A stretch of DNA of 64,000 bases from Billgrantia azerbaijanica (GCA_004551485.1 SBLD01000002.1:124001-188000); one strand, 5' to 3'; shown: positions 42,120 through 51,394, numbered from the stretch's first letter. Notes: a model not told the origin generated them from the letters alone. Made by a program: numbers and translations.

Positions 42120-42149
42120 TTGACGGCGTCTACGCCCTTGGTCTAGCAT
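42120..42149 (+). promoter_or_regulatory. Promoter for the hydratase-ligase-hydratase operon
   Basis: TTGACG and TAGCAT, 18 bases apart, between the operator palindrome and the first hydratase gene. Confidence 0.5.
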
Positions 42150-42278
42150 GCGCGACATAACAACTGTGCCGCTTTTGAGTCGATAACGGCACGTTTGTTT
42201 CTCAATGGCGTAACCCGCGCCATTCGTTATCCACGATGTCCCTGCCGATCCGACCCCTGGGGAGTGCCCTCTGACGCC

Positions 42279-43073
42279 ATGAGCCAATCCAGTCCCGACA
42301 CCCTGATCATCGACCGTCACGGCCCGGTGACCACGGTTCGCTTCAACCGCCCGCACCGCCTCAATGCGGTGGTCGAAACCCTCTACACCGAACTGCTCGC
42401 GGCGCTGGCCGACGCCGAGGCGGACAACGAAGTGCGCGCCGTCATCCTCACCGGCGAGGGGCGCGCCTTCTGCGTGGGCGCCGACATGAAGGAGCACGGC
42501 AGCGCCAGCCGCTCGCTCTACCAGCGGCGCCAGTACCTGCAGCTCGGCAACGATGTCTGCGAGGCGATCCTGCGCTTGGGCAAGCCGGTGATCGCTGCGG
42601 TGAACGGCTACGCGCTGGGCGCCGGGGCCGAGATGGCCGTCGCCTGCGACTTCATCCTGATGGCCGACGACGCCCAGATCGGCTTCCCTGAGGTGAGCAT
42701 CGGCACCTGCGTGGGCGGTGGCGTCTCCAAGCTGTTGCCGCAGCTGGTGGGTCTGCCCCGGGCGCGGCAGCTGCTCTACACCGGCAAGCGCATCGATGGC
42801 GAGGAGGCGGCGCGGATTGGCCTGGCGACGGCGAGCTGGCCGGGTGACGCGCTGCTCGACGAGGCCCGCCGGCTGGCCGAGACCCTGGCGCAGCAGGCTC
42901 CGGTCTCCATGGCCATGCTCAAGCGCCTGGTCAACCAGGGGACCCACACCGACCTGGAGGGGCAGCTGCAGCAGGAGCTCGACGCCGTCTTCACCTGCTC
43001 GACCACCGCGGACTGGCAGGAGGGCGTCGATGCGTTCGCCGAGAAACGCCCGCCCCGGTTCCGGGGCAACTAA
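42279..43073 (+). CDS. Enoyl-CoA hydratase/isomerase family protein (first copy)
   Basis: A 264-residue crotonase-fold enzyme: VTTVRFNRPHRLNAV, the oxyanion-hole segments GEGRAFCVGADMKEHG and AVNGYALGAGAEMAVACD, and the catalytic-Glu region IGFPEVSIGTCVGGGVSKLL. It probably hydrates or isomerises an enoyl-CoA; the substrate is not evident. First gene of a unit with an ADP-forming CoA ligase and a second hydratase. An in-frame upstream extension lacks support. Confidence 0.88.
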   Translation: MSQSSPDTLIIDRHGPVTTVRFNRPHRLNAVVETLYTELLAALADAEADNEVRAVILTGEGRAFCVGADMKEHGSASRSLYQRRQYLQLGNDVCEAILRLGKPVIAAVNGYALGAGAEMAVACDFILMADDAQIGFPEVSIGTCVGGGVSKLLPQLVGLPRARQLLYTGKRIDGEEAARIGLATASWPGDALLDEARRLAETLAQQAPVSMAMLKRLVNQGTHTDLEGQLQQELDAVFTCSTTADWQEGVDAFAEKRPPRFRGN

Positions 43074-43157
43074 GCCCTTATTCTTCGCCATACCGCCCGG
43101 TATCGCGCCGGGCCATTGACCATCCACTACGGACCCCGAGGTCAAGGTCAACAGGAC

Positions 43158-45356
43158 ATGAATCCCATCGAAGGACACCTTCCCACCCGCAGTCCCCTGC
43201 ACGACATCCTGGCGCCCGGCGGCATCGCCGTGATCGGTGCCTCCGCGGACCCCACCAAGCGCGGCTACAAGGCCATGGTCGGCCTGGTGAAGGACGGCTA
43301 TCCGGGCGAGATCTATCCGGTCAATCCCAAGGCCGACATGATCCTCGGCATCAAGGCGTGGCCCTCGGTCACGGCGATTCCCGGCAACCCCGAACTGGCG
43401 CTGATCTGCACCCCGGCGGCCACGGTGCCCGGCCTGGTCGCCGAGTGCGGTCGGCGCGGCATCAAGGGGGCGGTGATCCTCGCCAGCGGCTTCGCCGAGA
43501 TCGGTGGCGAAGGAGTCGAGCTCGAGCGCGAGATGATGGACAAGGCACGCGCCCACGGCGTGCGCATCATCGGACCCAATACCTCGGGCATGTTCAACCT
43601 CCACCACCGGGTCAACCTGCTGGCGCTCGACAACGTCAAGCCCGGCGACGTGGGCATCGTCTCCCAGTCGGGCAACATGCTGCTGTCGCTGGCGCTGGAG
43701 GCGCAGCACAACGGCCACGTGGGCTTCTCCACCTACGTGGGCCCGGGCAACCAGAGCGACATCGGCTTCAACGACTACCTGCGCTACCTGGGCGAGGACG
43801 AGCACACCCGGGTGGCGACACTCTACGTGGAAGGCTTCCGCGACGGACGCAAGTTCCTCGAAGTGGCCCGCGAGGTCACCGCCATGAAGCCGGTGGTGGT
43901 CTACAAGTCCGGTGCCACCGAAGCCGGCCAGAAATCGGCCAGTTCTCACACCGGGGCGCTGGCCGGCAGCTACGCCATGACCGTCGACCTGCTCAAGCAG
44001 TCCGGGGTGAGCGTGGTGCAGCACTCCGACGAGATCCTGCCCGTGGCCGAGGGCCTGGGCCTGCTGCAGAAGGCGCGCGGCAAGCGGGTGGCGGTGATCT
44101 CCGACGGCGGCGGCCAGGCCACCATCGCCGCGGACCGCCTCGCCGAGGCGGGCCTGGAACTGGCCGAACTCAGCGAGGCCACGCGGGCCAGGCTGCGCGA
44201 GGTGCTGTTCCCCCAGGCCTCCACCGTCAACCCGGTCGACGTGGCCGGTTCCACCGACGCCAATCCGTCGCTGCTCGCCACCTGCATGGAGATCGTCGCT
44301 GCCGACGCGGGCGTCGACAGCGTCTTCCTGGTGGGCATGTTCGGCGGCTACAGCATCCGCTTCGCCGAGTCGCTGCTCGGCGACGAGATGCGCGGCGCCG
44401 AGGCGATGGTCGACCTCTCCCACGCCACCGACAAGCCGCTGGTGATCTACAGTCTCTACGCGCCGATCAAGCCGCCGGCGCTGCGTCGCCTCCACGAGGC
44501 GGGGTTGCCGGTATACGCCTCCATCGAACATGCCGTGCGGGTGCTGGCGGCGCTGGGCGAGCGTGGCCAGTACCTGGCGCAGAACCATCGCCAGACGCGT
44601 GAGACGGCGGTGGCGGCCAAGCCCGAACTGGCCGAGCTGTTCCACCGCGCCCAGGCGGAGGGGCGCGACCTCTTCGAGCACGAGGCCAAGGCGCTGTTGC
44701 GTGGCCACGGTGTGGACGTTCCCGAGGAGCGCCTGGTACGCAACGAGATAGAGCTGGCGCAGGCAGCGACGCACTTCGGTGACACACCGCTGGCCATGAA
44801 GGTGGTCTCCCGGGACATCTTGCACAAGTCCGATGCCGGCGGCGTCAGGCTCAACCTGGTGGGCGAGGCGGCGCTGCGCGAGGCCCGCGGGGCGATCCTG
44901 GCGTCGTGCCGCGCGTATGCCCCGGATGCCGCCATCGAGGGCGTGCTGGTCACCCCCATGGCCAAGAAGGGGGTCGAGGTGATCCTCGGCGTGATCCGCG
45001 ATCCCATCTTCGGCCCGGTGCTGATGTTCGGTCTGGGCGGCATCTTCGTCGAGATCCTCGAGGACGTGGCCTTCCGCGCCATCCCGCTGTCGCGCTTCGA
45101 TGCCTACAGCATGGTCGAGCAGATCAAGGCGAAGAAGATCCTCGGCGGGGTGCGCGGCGAGGCACCAGTGGACAAGGAGGCGCTGGTCGAGTTGCTGCTC
45201 AGGGTGTCGCGCCTCGTCGAGGCCTATCCCCAACTCGTGGAGCTCGACCTCAACCCGGTGATCGTCAATGCCGACGGCTATGCGGTGGTCGACGCTCGGG
45301 TTATCGTGGCACGCGACCTGCCGTCGGCAGAGAGCGACCTGGAGGCCACCGCATGA
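43158..45356 (+). CDS. ADP-forming acyl-CoA synthetase (acetate-CoA ligase family)
   Basis: A 732-residue protein with the fused alpha-beta arrangement of NDP-forming acyl-CoA synthetases. A CoA-binding Rossmann domain comes first (GIAVIGASADPTKRGYKAMV). A succinyl-CoA-ligase-like domain follows (GVRIIGPNTSGMFN, GIVSQSGNMLLSL, SSHTGALAGSY with the phospho-His). The C-terminal ATP-grasp domain begins around residue 510 (FEHEAKALLRGHGVDVPEE) and includes PLAMKVVSRDILHKSDAGGV and ELDLNPVIV. It activates a carboxylic acid to its CoA ester. Between two hydratases it would start a degradation route for an unidentified acid. It overlaps the second hydratase by four bases. Confidence 0.9.
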   Translation: MNPIEGHLPTRSPLHDILAPGGIAVIGASADPTKRGYKAMVGLVKDGYPGEIYPVNPKADMILGIKAWPSVTAIPGNPELALICTPAATVPGLVAECGRRGIKGAVILASGFAEIGGEGVELEREMMDKARAHGVRIIGPNTSGMFNLHHRVNLLALDNVKPGDVGIVSQSGNMLLSLALEAQHNGHVGFSTYVGPGNQSDIGFNDYLRYLGEDEHTRVATLYVEGFRDGRKFLEVAREVTAMKPVVVYKSGATEAGQKSASSHTGALAGSYAMTVDLLKQSGVSVVQHSDEILPVAEGLGLLQKARGKRVAVISDGGGQATIAADRLAEAGLELAELSEATRARLREVLFPQASTVNPVDVAGSTDANPSLLATCMEIVAADAGVDSVFLVGMFGGYSIRFAESLLGDEMRGAEAMVDLSHATDKPLVIYSLYAPIKPPALRRLHEAGLPVYASIEHAVRVLAALGERGQYLAQNHRQTRETAVAAKPELAELFHRAQAEGRDLFEHEAKALLRGHGVDVPEERLVRNEIELAQAATHFGDTPLAMKVVSRDILHKSDAGGVRLNLVGEAALREARGAILASCRAYAPDAAIEGVLVTPMAKKGVEVILGVIRDPIFGPVLMFGLGGIFVEILEDVAFRAIPLSRFDAYSMVEQIKAKKILGGVRGEAPVDKEALVELLLRVSRLVEAYPQLVELDLNPVIVNADGYAVVDARVIVARDLPSAESDLEATA

Positions 45357-46171
45357 GCCAAGCAAGCGCACCGACGCTTCCCGACCTGACCGATGCCCGC
45401 CTCGAGCGCGAGGGGCGCGTCGCCACCCTGACCCTGGCGCGCCACGACGTGCGCAACGCCCTCACCGGCACGGCGCTGTTCGACGACATCGTCGCCGTGG
45501 CCGAGTGGGTCAACCGCTGCGACGCCGTCTCGGTGCTGGTGATCACCGGCGACGGCTCGGCGTTCTCCGCCGGCGGCAACGTCAAGGACATGGCCACCCG
45601 CGGCGGCGCCTTCGCCGGCGACCCGGCCGAGGTGGCCGAACGCTACCGGCGCGGCATCCAGCGCATGCCGCTGGCCCTCGACGCCGTGGAGGTGCCGATC
45701 ATCGCCGCGGTCAACGGCCCGGCGATCGGCGCCGGCTTCGACCTCGCCAACATGGCCGACCTGCGCATCGCCTCGACCAGGGCCAAGTTCGGCGAGACCT
45801 TCCTCAACCTGGGGATCATCCCAGGCGACGGCGGCGCCTGGTACCTGCAGCGCCTGATCGGCTACCAGCGCGCCTTCGAGCTGACCCTGTCCGGTCGGGT
45901 GATCGACGCCGAGGAGGCCAAGGAGTACGGCATCGTGCTGGAGGTCACCGAGCCCGAGGCGCTGATGGCGCGTACCCGGGAGTTGGCCGAGCGCATCGCC
46001 GCCCAGCCGCCCAAGGCCACCCGCCTCACCAAGCGGCTGATGAAGAAGGGCTCGCGCATGGCGCTGCCCGACTTCCTCGACCTGTGCGCCGTCTTCCAGG
46101 GCCTGTGCCACAACGAGCCGGAGCACCTCGAGGCGGTCAACGCCATGCTGGAGAAGATGGCGAGGAAGTGA
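45353..46171 (+). CDS. Enoyl-CoA hydratase/isomerase family protein (second copy)
   Basis: A 272-residue crotonase-fold enzyme, clearly different from the first copy. Motifs: VATLTLARHDVRNALTGTAL, GDGSAFSAGGNVKDMA, AVNGPAIGAGFDLANMADLR and the catalytic region FGETFLNLGIIPGDGGAWYL. ATGA overlap with the ligase gene. An intrinsic terminator follows its stop, ending the operon. Confidence 0.88.
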   Translation: MSQASAPTLPDLTDARLEREGRVATLTLARHDVRNALTGTALFDDIVAVAEWVNRCDAVSVLVITGDGSAFSAGGNVKDMATRGGAFAGDPAEVAERYRRGIQRMPLALDAVEVPIIAAVNGPAIGAGFDLANMADLRIASTRAKFGETFLNLGIIPGDGGAWYLQRLIGYQRAFELTLSGRVIDAEEAKEYGIVLEVTEPEALMARTRELAERIAAQPPKATRLTKRLMKKGSRMALPDFLDLCAVFQGLCHNEPEHLEAVNAMLEKMARK

Positions 46172-46181
46172 GTCCTCGGAG

Positions 46182-46215
46182 CGCGAAAAACCCGGCCGCG
46201 GCCGGGTTTTTCGCG
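46182..46215 (+). terminator. Intrinsic terminator of the acyl-CoA operon
   Basis: A perfect 15-bp stem (46182-46196 with 46201-46215) with a CGCG loop. The stem contains an A5/T5 block outside the GC core, so the RNA reads as a GC hairpin followed by UUUUU. It can work in both directions. Confidence 0.85.
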
Positions 46216-46300
46216 TCCGGGACAACAATTAGGGCTTGTCCATCAACACCCAGGCTGGCGATGCTGTCGGCAACCCATCGTCACAAGGAGGTGAATCGCC

Positions 46301-48118
46301 ATGGCCGACAGTACCCAGGTCTTTCTTGTCCTCGGACTGACGCTGGCGGCGTTCGTGTGGGGGCGCTTTCGCTACGACCTGGTGGCGCTCTCGGCGCTGC
46401 TCGGCGCGGTGCTGCTGGGCCTGGTGCCGGCCGGCGAGGCGTTTCTCGGCTTCGGCCACCCGGCGGTGATCACCGTGGCCGCGGTGCTGGTGCTCAGCCG
46501 CGGCTTCGAGCGCTCCGGGGTGGTGGACGTGATCGCCGACCAGGTACTCCGGGTCGGCGACAGGCTTTTCCTACAGCTGGTGGCGCTCACCGGTACCGTG
46601 GTGGTGCTCTCCGGCTTCATGAACAACGTCGGTGCCCTGGCGCTGCTGCTGCCGGTGGCCATGCGCCTGGCCCGTGAGCACGACGCCTCGCCATCGCTGT
46701 TGCTGATGCCGCTCGCCTTCGGCTCGCTGCTCGGCGGGCTGACCACCCTGATCGGCACGCCGCCCAATATCATCATCGCCAGCTACCGCGGCGCCGTGAC
46801 CGGCGAGAGTTTCGGCATGTTCGCCTTCTTCCCGGTGGGGGCCGCCGTGGCGCTGGCGGGCTTCGCCTTCATCGTGCTGCTGGGCTGGCGCCTGGTGCCG
46901 CGGCGGGCCGGCAAGGCCACCACCGAAGCGATGTTCGATACCGCCAACTACACCCTGGAACTCGAGGTGGGGGAGGACGCCAAGGCCGTGGGCTGGACGC
47001 TTTCCGACCTGCAGCGGGAGCTCGAGGAGGCCATCCCGGTCCTCGCCGTGGTGCGCGGCGAGACGCGCCGCGCTGGCCACGCCTTTCATGGCCAACTGCA
47101 GGCGGGCGACATCCTGCTGGTGGAGGCGGGGCCGGAGGAGATGAAGCTGCTCGAGGAGAAGGCGGGGCTCTGCGTGGCCCAGGCGGAAGACGAGGAGGGC
47201 GCGGAGGCCGACGAGGGATCATCCGGGGCGAAGGCCAAGGGCCCTCCCCCGGTCGATACCGAGGGGCTGCAGCTCGTCGAGGCGGTGGTGCGCAACGACT
47301 CGATGATGATCAACCGCACCGTTACCCAACTGCGCCTGCACAACCAGTTCGGCCTGCACCTGGTGGCGGTGGCCCGCGACGGCGGGCGCCTCAAGCAGCG
47401 CCTGCGCGACATCCGCTTTCGCGCCGGCGATGTCCTGCTGCTGCAGGGCGGCGAGAGCGAGCTCAGCGAGAGCCTGGGGACGCTGGGCTGCCTGCCGCTG
47501 GCCAGTCGCAACCTGACGCTGGGGCAGCCGCGGCTGCTGCTGGTGTCGCTGGCCATCTTCGCGGCGGCGATACTGGCCATGGTGCTGGACCTGCTGCCGG
47601 CGGCGGTGGCGCTCTCCCTGGCGGCGCTGGGCTCGCTGCTGGTCGGCGTGCTGCCGCTGCGCGACGCCTACCAGGCCATCGATGGGCCGGTGCTGGTGCT
47701 GCTGGCGGCGATGATCCCGGTGGGCCAGGCGCTGGAGAGCAGCGGCGGGGCGGCGCTGATCGCCGACGGGCTGCTGGCGCTGGGCAGCGACTGGCCGGTG
47801 GTGGCCACCCTGGTCGGCCTCTTCGTGCTCACCATGATGCTCTCGGACGTGATCAACAACGCCGCCGCGGCGGTGCTGATGGCGCCCATCGCGGCGAGCC
47901 TGGCGCAGGGCTTCGCGGTCTCGGCGGACCCCTTCCTGATGGCGGTGGCGGTGAGCGCCTCCTGCGCCTTCCTGACCCCCATCGGCCACCAGTCCAACAC
48001 CCTGGTGATGGGCCCCGGCGGCTACCGCTTCGGCGACTACTGGCGCCTGGGGCTGCCCTTGGAGGTGGTGATCACGCTGGTGGCGGTGCCGATGATCCTG
48101 CTGGTGTGGCCGCTGTAG
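46301..48118 (+). CDS. SLC13-family anion permease with two TrkA-C domains
   Basis: A 605-residue permease. Membrane helices flank a central soluble region (about residues 205-395) with two RCK/TrkA-C-type domains (VGWTLSDLQRELEEAIPVLA; MMINRTVTQLRLHNQFGLHL). The family motifs GTPPNIIIA in the first half and DVINNAAAAVLMAPIAAS in the second match CitT/SLC13 carriers of sulfate or carboxylates. An ideal AAGGAGGTGA site precedes the ATG. It follows the acyl-CoA operon after a strong terminator, so joint function is uncertain. Substrate unknown. Confidence 0.88.
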   Translation: MADSTQVFLVLGLTLAAFVWGRFRYDLVALSALLGAVLLGLVPAGEAFLGFGHPAVITVAAVLVLSRGFERSGVVDVIADQVLRVGDRLFLQLVALTGTVVVLSGFMNNVGALALLLPVAMRLAREHDASPSLLLMPLAFGSLLGGLTTLIGTPPNIIIASYRGAVTGESFGMFAFFPVGAAVALAGFAFIVLLGWRLVPRRAGKATTEAMFDTANYTLELEVGEDAKAVGWTLSDLQRELEEAIPVLAVVRGETRRAGHAFHGQLQAGDILLVEAGPEEMKLLEEKAGLCVAQAEDEEGAEADEGSSGAKAKGPPPVDTEGLQLVEAVVRNDSMMINRTVTQLRLHNQFGLHLVAVARDGGRLKQRLRDIRFRAGDVLLLQGGESELSESLGTLGCLPLASRNLTLGQPRLLLVSLAIFAAAILAMVLDLLPAAVALSLAALGSLLVGVLPLRDAYQAIDGPVLVLLAAMIPVGQALESSGGAALIADGLLALGSDWPVVATLVGLFVLTMMLSDVINNAAAAVLMAPIAASLAQGFAVSADPFLMAVAVSASCAFLTPIGHQSNTLVMGPGGYRFGDYWRLGLPLEVVITLVAVPMILLVWPL

Positions 48119-48354
48119 GAAAAGCGTATCCAGGCTCGCGTTATCCCGGGGAGGCGCCTCGGCCTGGCGCTTTCTGTCCCTGGCCAGGCAGGGCCCCCAT
48201 TATCGCCAAGCCCTCCGAAGCGTTGCTGCGCTTGTCCAGGATGCCTGGCAAGGATAGCCTCCGGTTCGTTACTACCATCCAGCGCCTCGGTGAGAACAGC
48301 GGGCCGTTCTCGCCCCGGCCGTCGCGGCAGTGGCACTGAGGGAGAGCACAGATC

Positions 48355-48831
48355 ATGGACAGCATCATCCACCTGCTGGCGAGCGGCTTCGGGCTCGGCT
48401 GGCTTTCCTGGGGCCCGGGCACGTTCGGCTCGCTGCTCGGCATCCCCTTGGCCTGGTGGCTGCTGGGCCGCCCACGCCTCCATCAGGTCGGCATCACGGC
48501 GCTGCTGCTGATCGTTGCCGTGCCGATCTGTCACTGGGCCTCTCAACAACTGGGTGGAGGGGATGCCGGTCAAATCGTTGCCGATGAATTCCTGGCCTTC
48601 CCCATCGCGGTGCTCGGCCTGGCCGCAGCCCGCCGTTTCTGGGTGATGGGGGTGGCCTTCGGGCTGTACCGTTTCTTCGATATCGCCAAGCTCCCGCCGA
48701 TCGGCCAGATCGAGGCGATCGGAGGAGGGCTGGGGATCGTGCTGGATGACGGCATGGCCGCCATCTATGCCTGGCTGGTGCTGGCCGCGGGAATCGCACT
48801 ATGGCGCCGGTACCGCCACGACCTCCCATAG
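48355..48831 (+). CDS. pgpA: Phosphatidylglycerophosphatase A-like protein
   Basis: A 158-residue membrane protein of the PgpA family: LASGFGLGWLSWGPGTFGSL at the N-terminus, QIVADEFLAFPIAV with the conserved Asp-Glu, YRFFDIAKLPPIGQIEAIGG and GIVLDDGMAAIYA. It dephosphorylates phosphatidylglycerophosphate. Its 3' end overlaps, on the other strand, a relic of another membrane-protein gene. The 236 bases before it show no feature beyond a weak promoter region. Confidence 0.88.
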   Translation: MDSIIHLLASGFGLGWLSWGPGTFGSLLGIPLAWWLLGRPRLHQVGITALLLIVAVPICHWASQQLGGGDAGQIVADEFLAFPIAVLGLAAARRFWVMGVAFGLYRFFDIAKLPPIGQIEAIGGGLGIVLDDGMAAIYAWLVLAAGIALWRRYRHDLP

Positions 48832-48906
48832 GGCCATCCCCAGCAGGACGATGGCGAAGGTAGCGATCCGAATCAGCGGTTCTTGGGTCATCAGCGTGTC
48901 ATTCAT
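48799..48906 (-). pseudogene. Possible 5' relic of a sterol-desaturase-family gene
   Basis: A 35-codon minus-strand frame reads MNDTLMTQEPLIRIATFAIV then LLGMALWEVVAVPAP and stops inside pgpA. It resembles the N-terminus of fatty-acid hydroxylase/sterol desaturase proteins (xxEPxIRLxxFxxVLxxMALWExxAP), where a histidine-rich membrane enzyme of about 280 residues should follow. All of that is missing. The likeness is from memory of the family and the piece is short, so chance cannot be excluded. Confidence 0.35.
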
Positions 48907-48920
48907 GACCATGTTGCTGC

Positions 48921-49577
48921 CTACATCACGGGCAGGCCTGCCGCTTTCCACTCCGGATAGCCCTCCTCGAAGCGCCTGACTCGATAGCCGAGCTGTCGCA
49001 GGCGCTGGACGGCCTCGTGCGACAGGGCGCAGTAGGGGCCGCGGCAGTAGGCGACGATCTCCTTGTCGCGGGGAAGGCTGTCGAGCATCGCTTCCAGCTG
49101 TTCCAGCGGGATGTTGATCGCCTCCGGCAAGTGCCCCGCTTCGTACTCATCCGCGGGGCGCACATCGAGCAGCGCCACCTCACCGCGCTCCAGGCCGGCC
49201 AGCAGTTCACGACTCGACACGGCTTCCAGAGCGCCCGCCGCATCGTCATCGGCGAACAGCTGGCTGACCAGTCGCTCCATCTCGGCCAGGTTGGTCTCGG
49301 CCACCTGCCTGAGCAGCCCCAGCAGGGTGATGATCCGCTCGTCGGTCAGCCGATAGATCATCTGCTTGCCCGAGCGGCTGGCGGTCACCAGGCCGGCGCG
49401 CCGGAGCTGCTGGAGATGCTGCGAGGCGTTGCCGATGGAGAGGTCGGTGGCACTCGCCAGCGTCTCCACGGCGGCGCTGGATTGCGCCAGCCGTTCGAGC
49501 AGCGCCAGGCGGTGGCCGTTGCCCAAGGCGCGGGCCACCTGCGCCAGCGTATCGAAGAGATCTTGCTGTGAGGTCAT
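48921..49577 (-). CDS. ArsR-family regulator fused to a rhodanese domain
   Basis: A 218-residue two-domain protein. A winged-helix ArsR domain spans about residues 1-95 (VARALGNGHRLALLERLAQS, LSIGNASQHLQQLRRAGLV). A rhodanese domain spans about 120-215 (VALLDVRPADEYEAGHLPEA, with the active-site loop CRGPYC). The HTH domain has no cysteine, so metal or sulfur sensing as in ArsR or BigR is not possible there. The only two cysteines are in the rhodanese loop, which may carry a persulfide signal. It is divergent from the DsrE-like gene with an ATTCAATTGAAT palindrome between. Confidence 0.9.
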   Translation of the reverse strand: MTSQQDLFDTLAQVARALGNGHRLALLERLAQSSAAVETLASATDLSIGNASQHLQQLRRAGLVTASRSGKQMIYRLTDERIITLLGLLRQVAETNLAEMERLVSQLFADDDAAGALEAVSSRELLAGLERGEVALLDVRPADEYEAGHLPEAINIPLEQLEAMLDSLPRDKEIVAYCRGPYCALSHEAVQRLRQLGYRVRRFEEGYPEWKAAGLPVM

Positions 49578-49652
49578 CGCTATCCCCCATGAATGACGCG
49601 ACAGGGTAACCAGCCGCTTGACATTAGGCTAGCATATTTCCAATATTCAATT

Positions 49653-49664
49653 ATTCAATTGAAT
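49653..49664. promoter_or_regulatory. Palindrome between arsR-rhodanese and dsrE-like genes
   Basis: ATTCAATTGAAT is a perfect 12-base palindrome in an AT-rich patch with further ATTCA/TGAAT repeats (49644-49669). ArsR-family dimers bind sites of this form. Its location just before the ribosome-binding site of the DsrE-like gene suits a repressor. Confidence 0.55.
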
Positions 49665-49683
49665 GAATAAAGGAGAATGTGCT

Positions 49684-50028
49684 GTGAAAACCCTCATCAT
49701 CATCAACGATCCGCCCTACGGCACCGAGCGCCTCTATAACGGCCTGCGCCTCGCGCACGCCCTGCTGAAGCGGGAGGGGGAGGTGACGGTCTTCCTGATG
49801 GGCGATGCCGTTTCCGGGGCCAAGGCCGGCCAGAAGACACCGGACGGCTTCTACAACACCGAGCGCATGGTCAAGCGGGTCACGGCCCGGGGCCAGGTGC
49901 TGCTGTGCGGCACCTGTCTGGACGCACGCGGCATCACCGATGACGAAGTGGTCAAAGGCGCCGAGCGCAGCACCATGGACGCCCTGGCCGAAGCTACCGA
50001 GCAGGCCGACAAGGTACTGGTCTTCTGA
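49684..50028 (+). CDS. DsrE/YchN-family sulfur-relay-like protein
   Basis: A 114-residue small protein: KTLIIINDPPYGTERLYNGL at the N-terminus, GEVTVFLMGDAV, and LLCGTCLDARG with a CxxC pair in the position of the DsrE active-site cysteine. Such proteins carry or transfer sulfane sulfur. The GTG at 49684 is chosen because AAGGAG lies eight bases upstream; an ATG at 49663 would put the ribosome-binding site inside the gene. First gene under the probable ArsR-rhodanese control. Confidence 0.85.
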   Translation: MKTLIIINDPPYGTERLYNGLRLAHALLKREGEVTVFLMGDAVSGAKAGQKTPDGFYNTERMVKRVTARGQVLLCGTCLDARGITDDEVVKGAERSTMDALAEATEQADKVLVF

Positions 50029-50097
50029 TGCTCGCTTCTGAGCTCGCCAGCGCTGCCTGGTCAGTGTTCGCCTACCCGCCACCAAGGAGCTCCGCCA

Positions 50098-51297
50098 ATG
50101 TCGACGCTGCCCCGTGAAAAGCCCAACGTGGCCATCCTGGTCACCGGCCAGACCCTATTCATGATCGCCATGGTCACGGTGATGACCCTGAGCGGCGTCG
50201 TCGGGCAACGGCTCGCCACCGACCCGGCGCTGGCCACCCTGCCCATCGCCATGATGATGATGGGCACCGTGGTCTCGACGCTGCCTGCCTCGCTGTTCAT
50301 GAAACGGGTTGGCCGGCGTCTGGGATTCATGACCGGAGCCACCGTGGGGGGCGTAGGCGGCGGCCTGGTCAGCTTTGTCGGCATCGCCACGGGTTCCTTC
50401 TGGCTGTTCTGCGCCGGCAATCTATTGCTCGGCCTCTATCAGGGCTTTGCCATGTATTACCGCTTCGCCGCGGTCGACGTTGCCAGCCCGGCATTTCGCA
50501 GTCGGGCCATCTCCTTCGTGATGGCCGGCGGCGTGGTGGCGGCCTTCCTCGGCCCCTGGAACGCCAGCGCCGCACAGCACTGGATCGCCAGCGTTCCCTC
50601 GGGGGGCCCCTATCTGGTGATCGCCATCCTCGCCCTGGTCGCCATCGGCCTGCTGACACAGCTGCGCGTGCCGGCCAGCGGCGAACCACAGCCCGGCGAC
50701 AGGGCACGCCCGATGGGCGCCATTGCCAGCCAGCCCAGCTTTTTGGTTGCCGTACTGGCCGGCGCCGTCGGCTACGCGGTGATGATCCTGGTGATGACCG
50801 CCACGCCGCTGGCGATGCGCGCCAACGACTTCACGATGAGCCAGGTGGTGTTCATCATGCAGTCTCACGTGCTGGGCATGTTCGCCCCGTCGTTCATCAC
50901 CGGCAGCCTGATCGCACGCTTCGGCGTGGATCGCATCCTGTTGACGGGGGCCGCGCTGCTGGCCGGTTCGGCGCTTGTCGCTACCCTGGGCCAGGGACTT
51001 GCCTACTTCTGGGTGGCGCTGGTGTTGCTGGGCGTTGGCTGGAACTTCCTGTTCATCGGCGGCAGCGCCCTGCTCTCCACCGTCCACGACGAGGCCGAAC
51101 GCGGCAAGGTGCAGGGCATCAACGACCTGATCATCTTCTCACTGGTGGCCATTGGCTCGCTGATGGCCGGGCAGCTGCTTCACCGGCTGGGCTGGGAAGC
51201 CCTCAATCTGGCGATGCTGCCCCCGGTGCTGCTGGTGGCCCTGGCCACCCTGTGGTGGCAAAGTCGTGGTCAGCTTGCCAACCAGAAGGAAGGTTAA
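50098..51297 (+). CDS. MFS transporter
   Basis: A 399-residue protein with twelve hydrophobic helices and the MFS loop motif between helices 2 and 3 in the form MKRVGRRLGFMTGA. It follows the DsrE-like gene by 69 bases on the same strand and ends at an intrinsic terminator, so the two form one unit. Substrate unknown; the context hints at a sulfur compound or a toxic intermediate. Confidence 0.85.
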   Translation: MSTLPREKPNVAILVTGQTLFMIAMVTVMTLSGVVGQRLATDPALATLPIAMMMMGTVVSTLPASLFMKRVGRRLGFMTGATVGGVGGGLVSFVGIATGSFWLFCAGNLLLGLYQGFAMYYRFAAVDVASPAFRSRAISFVMAGGVVAAFLGPWNASAAQHWIASVPSGGPYLVIAILALVAIGLLTQLRVPASGEPQPGDRARPMGAIASQPSFLVAVLAGAVGYAVMILVMTATPLAMRANDFTMSQVVFIMQSHVLGMFAPSFITGSLIARFGVDRILLTGAALLAGSALVATLGQGLAYFWVALVLLGVGWNFLFIGGSALLSTVHDEAERGKVQGINDLIIFSLVAIGSLMAGQLLHRLGWEALNLAMLPPVLLVALATLWWQSRGQLANQKEG

Positions 51298-51327
51298 TGT
51301 TCCTTCAAAGCTCTATTGGATGATAAG

Positions 51328-51368
51328 CGCCAGGGCGTCGACAGCGACTGCCCCGGCGTGATTTTTTT
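51328..51368 (+). terminator. Intrinsic terminator after the MFS gene
   Basis: CGCCAGGGC (51328-51336) pairs with GCCCCGGCG (51350-51358) with one mismatch, followed by TGATTTTTTT. Confidence 0.75.
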
Positions 51369-51394
51369 GCGACAGGAGAACGATATCTTGAAAA

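Noticed and set aside
44467-45082. Minus-strand frames inside the CoA-ligase gene.
   Set aside because: They are Ala/Arg/Ser/Pro-rich shadows of a well-supported plus-strand gene.
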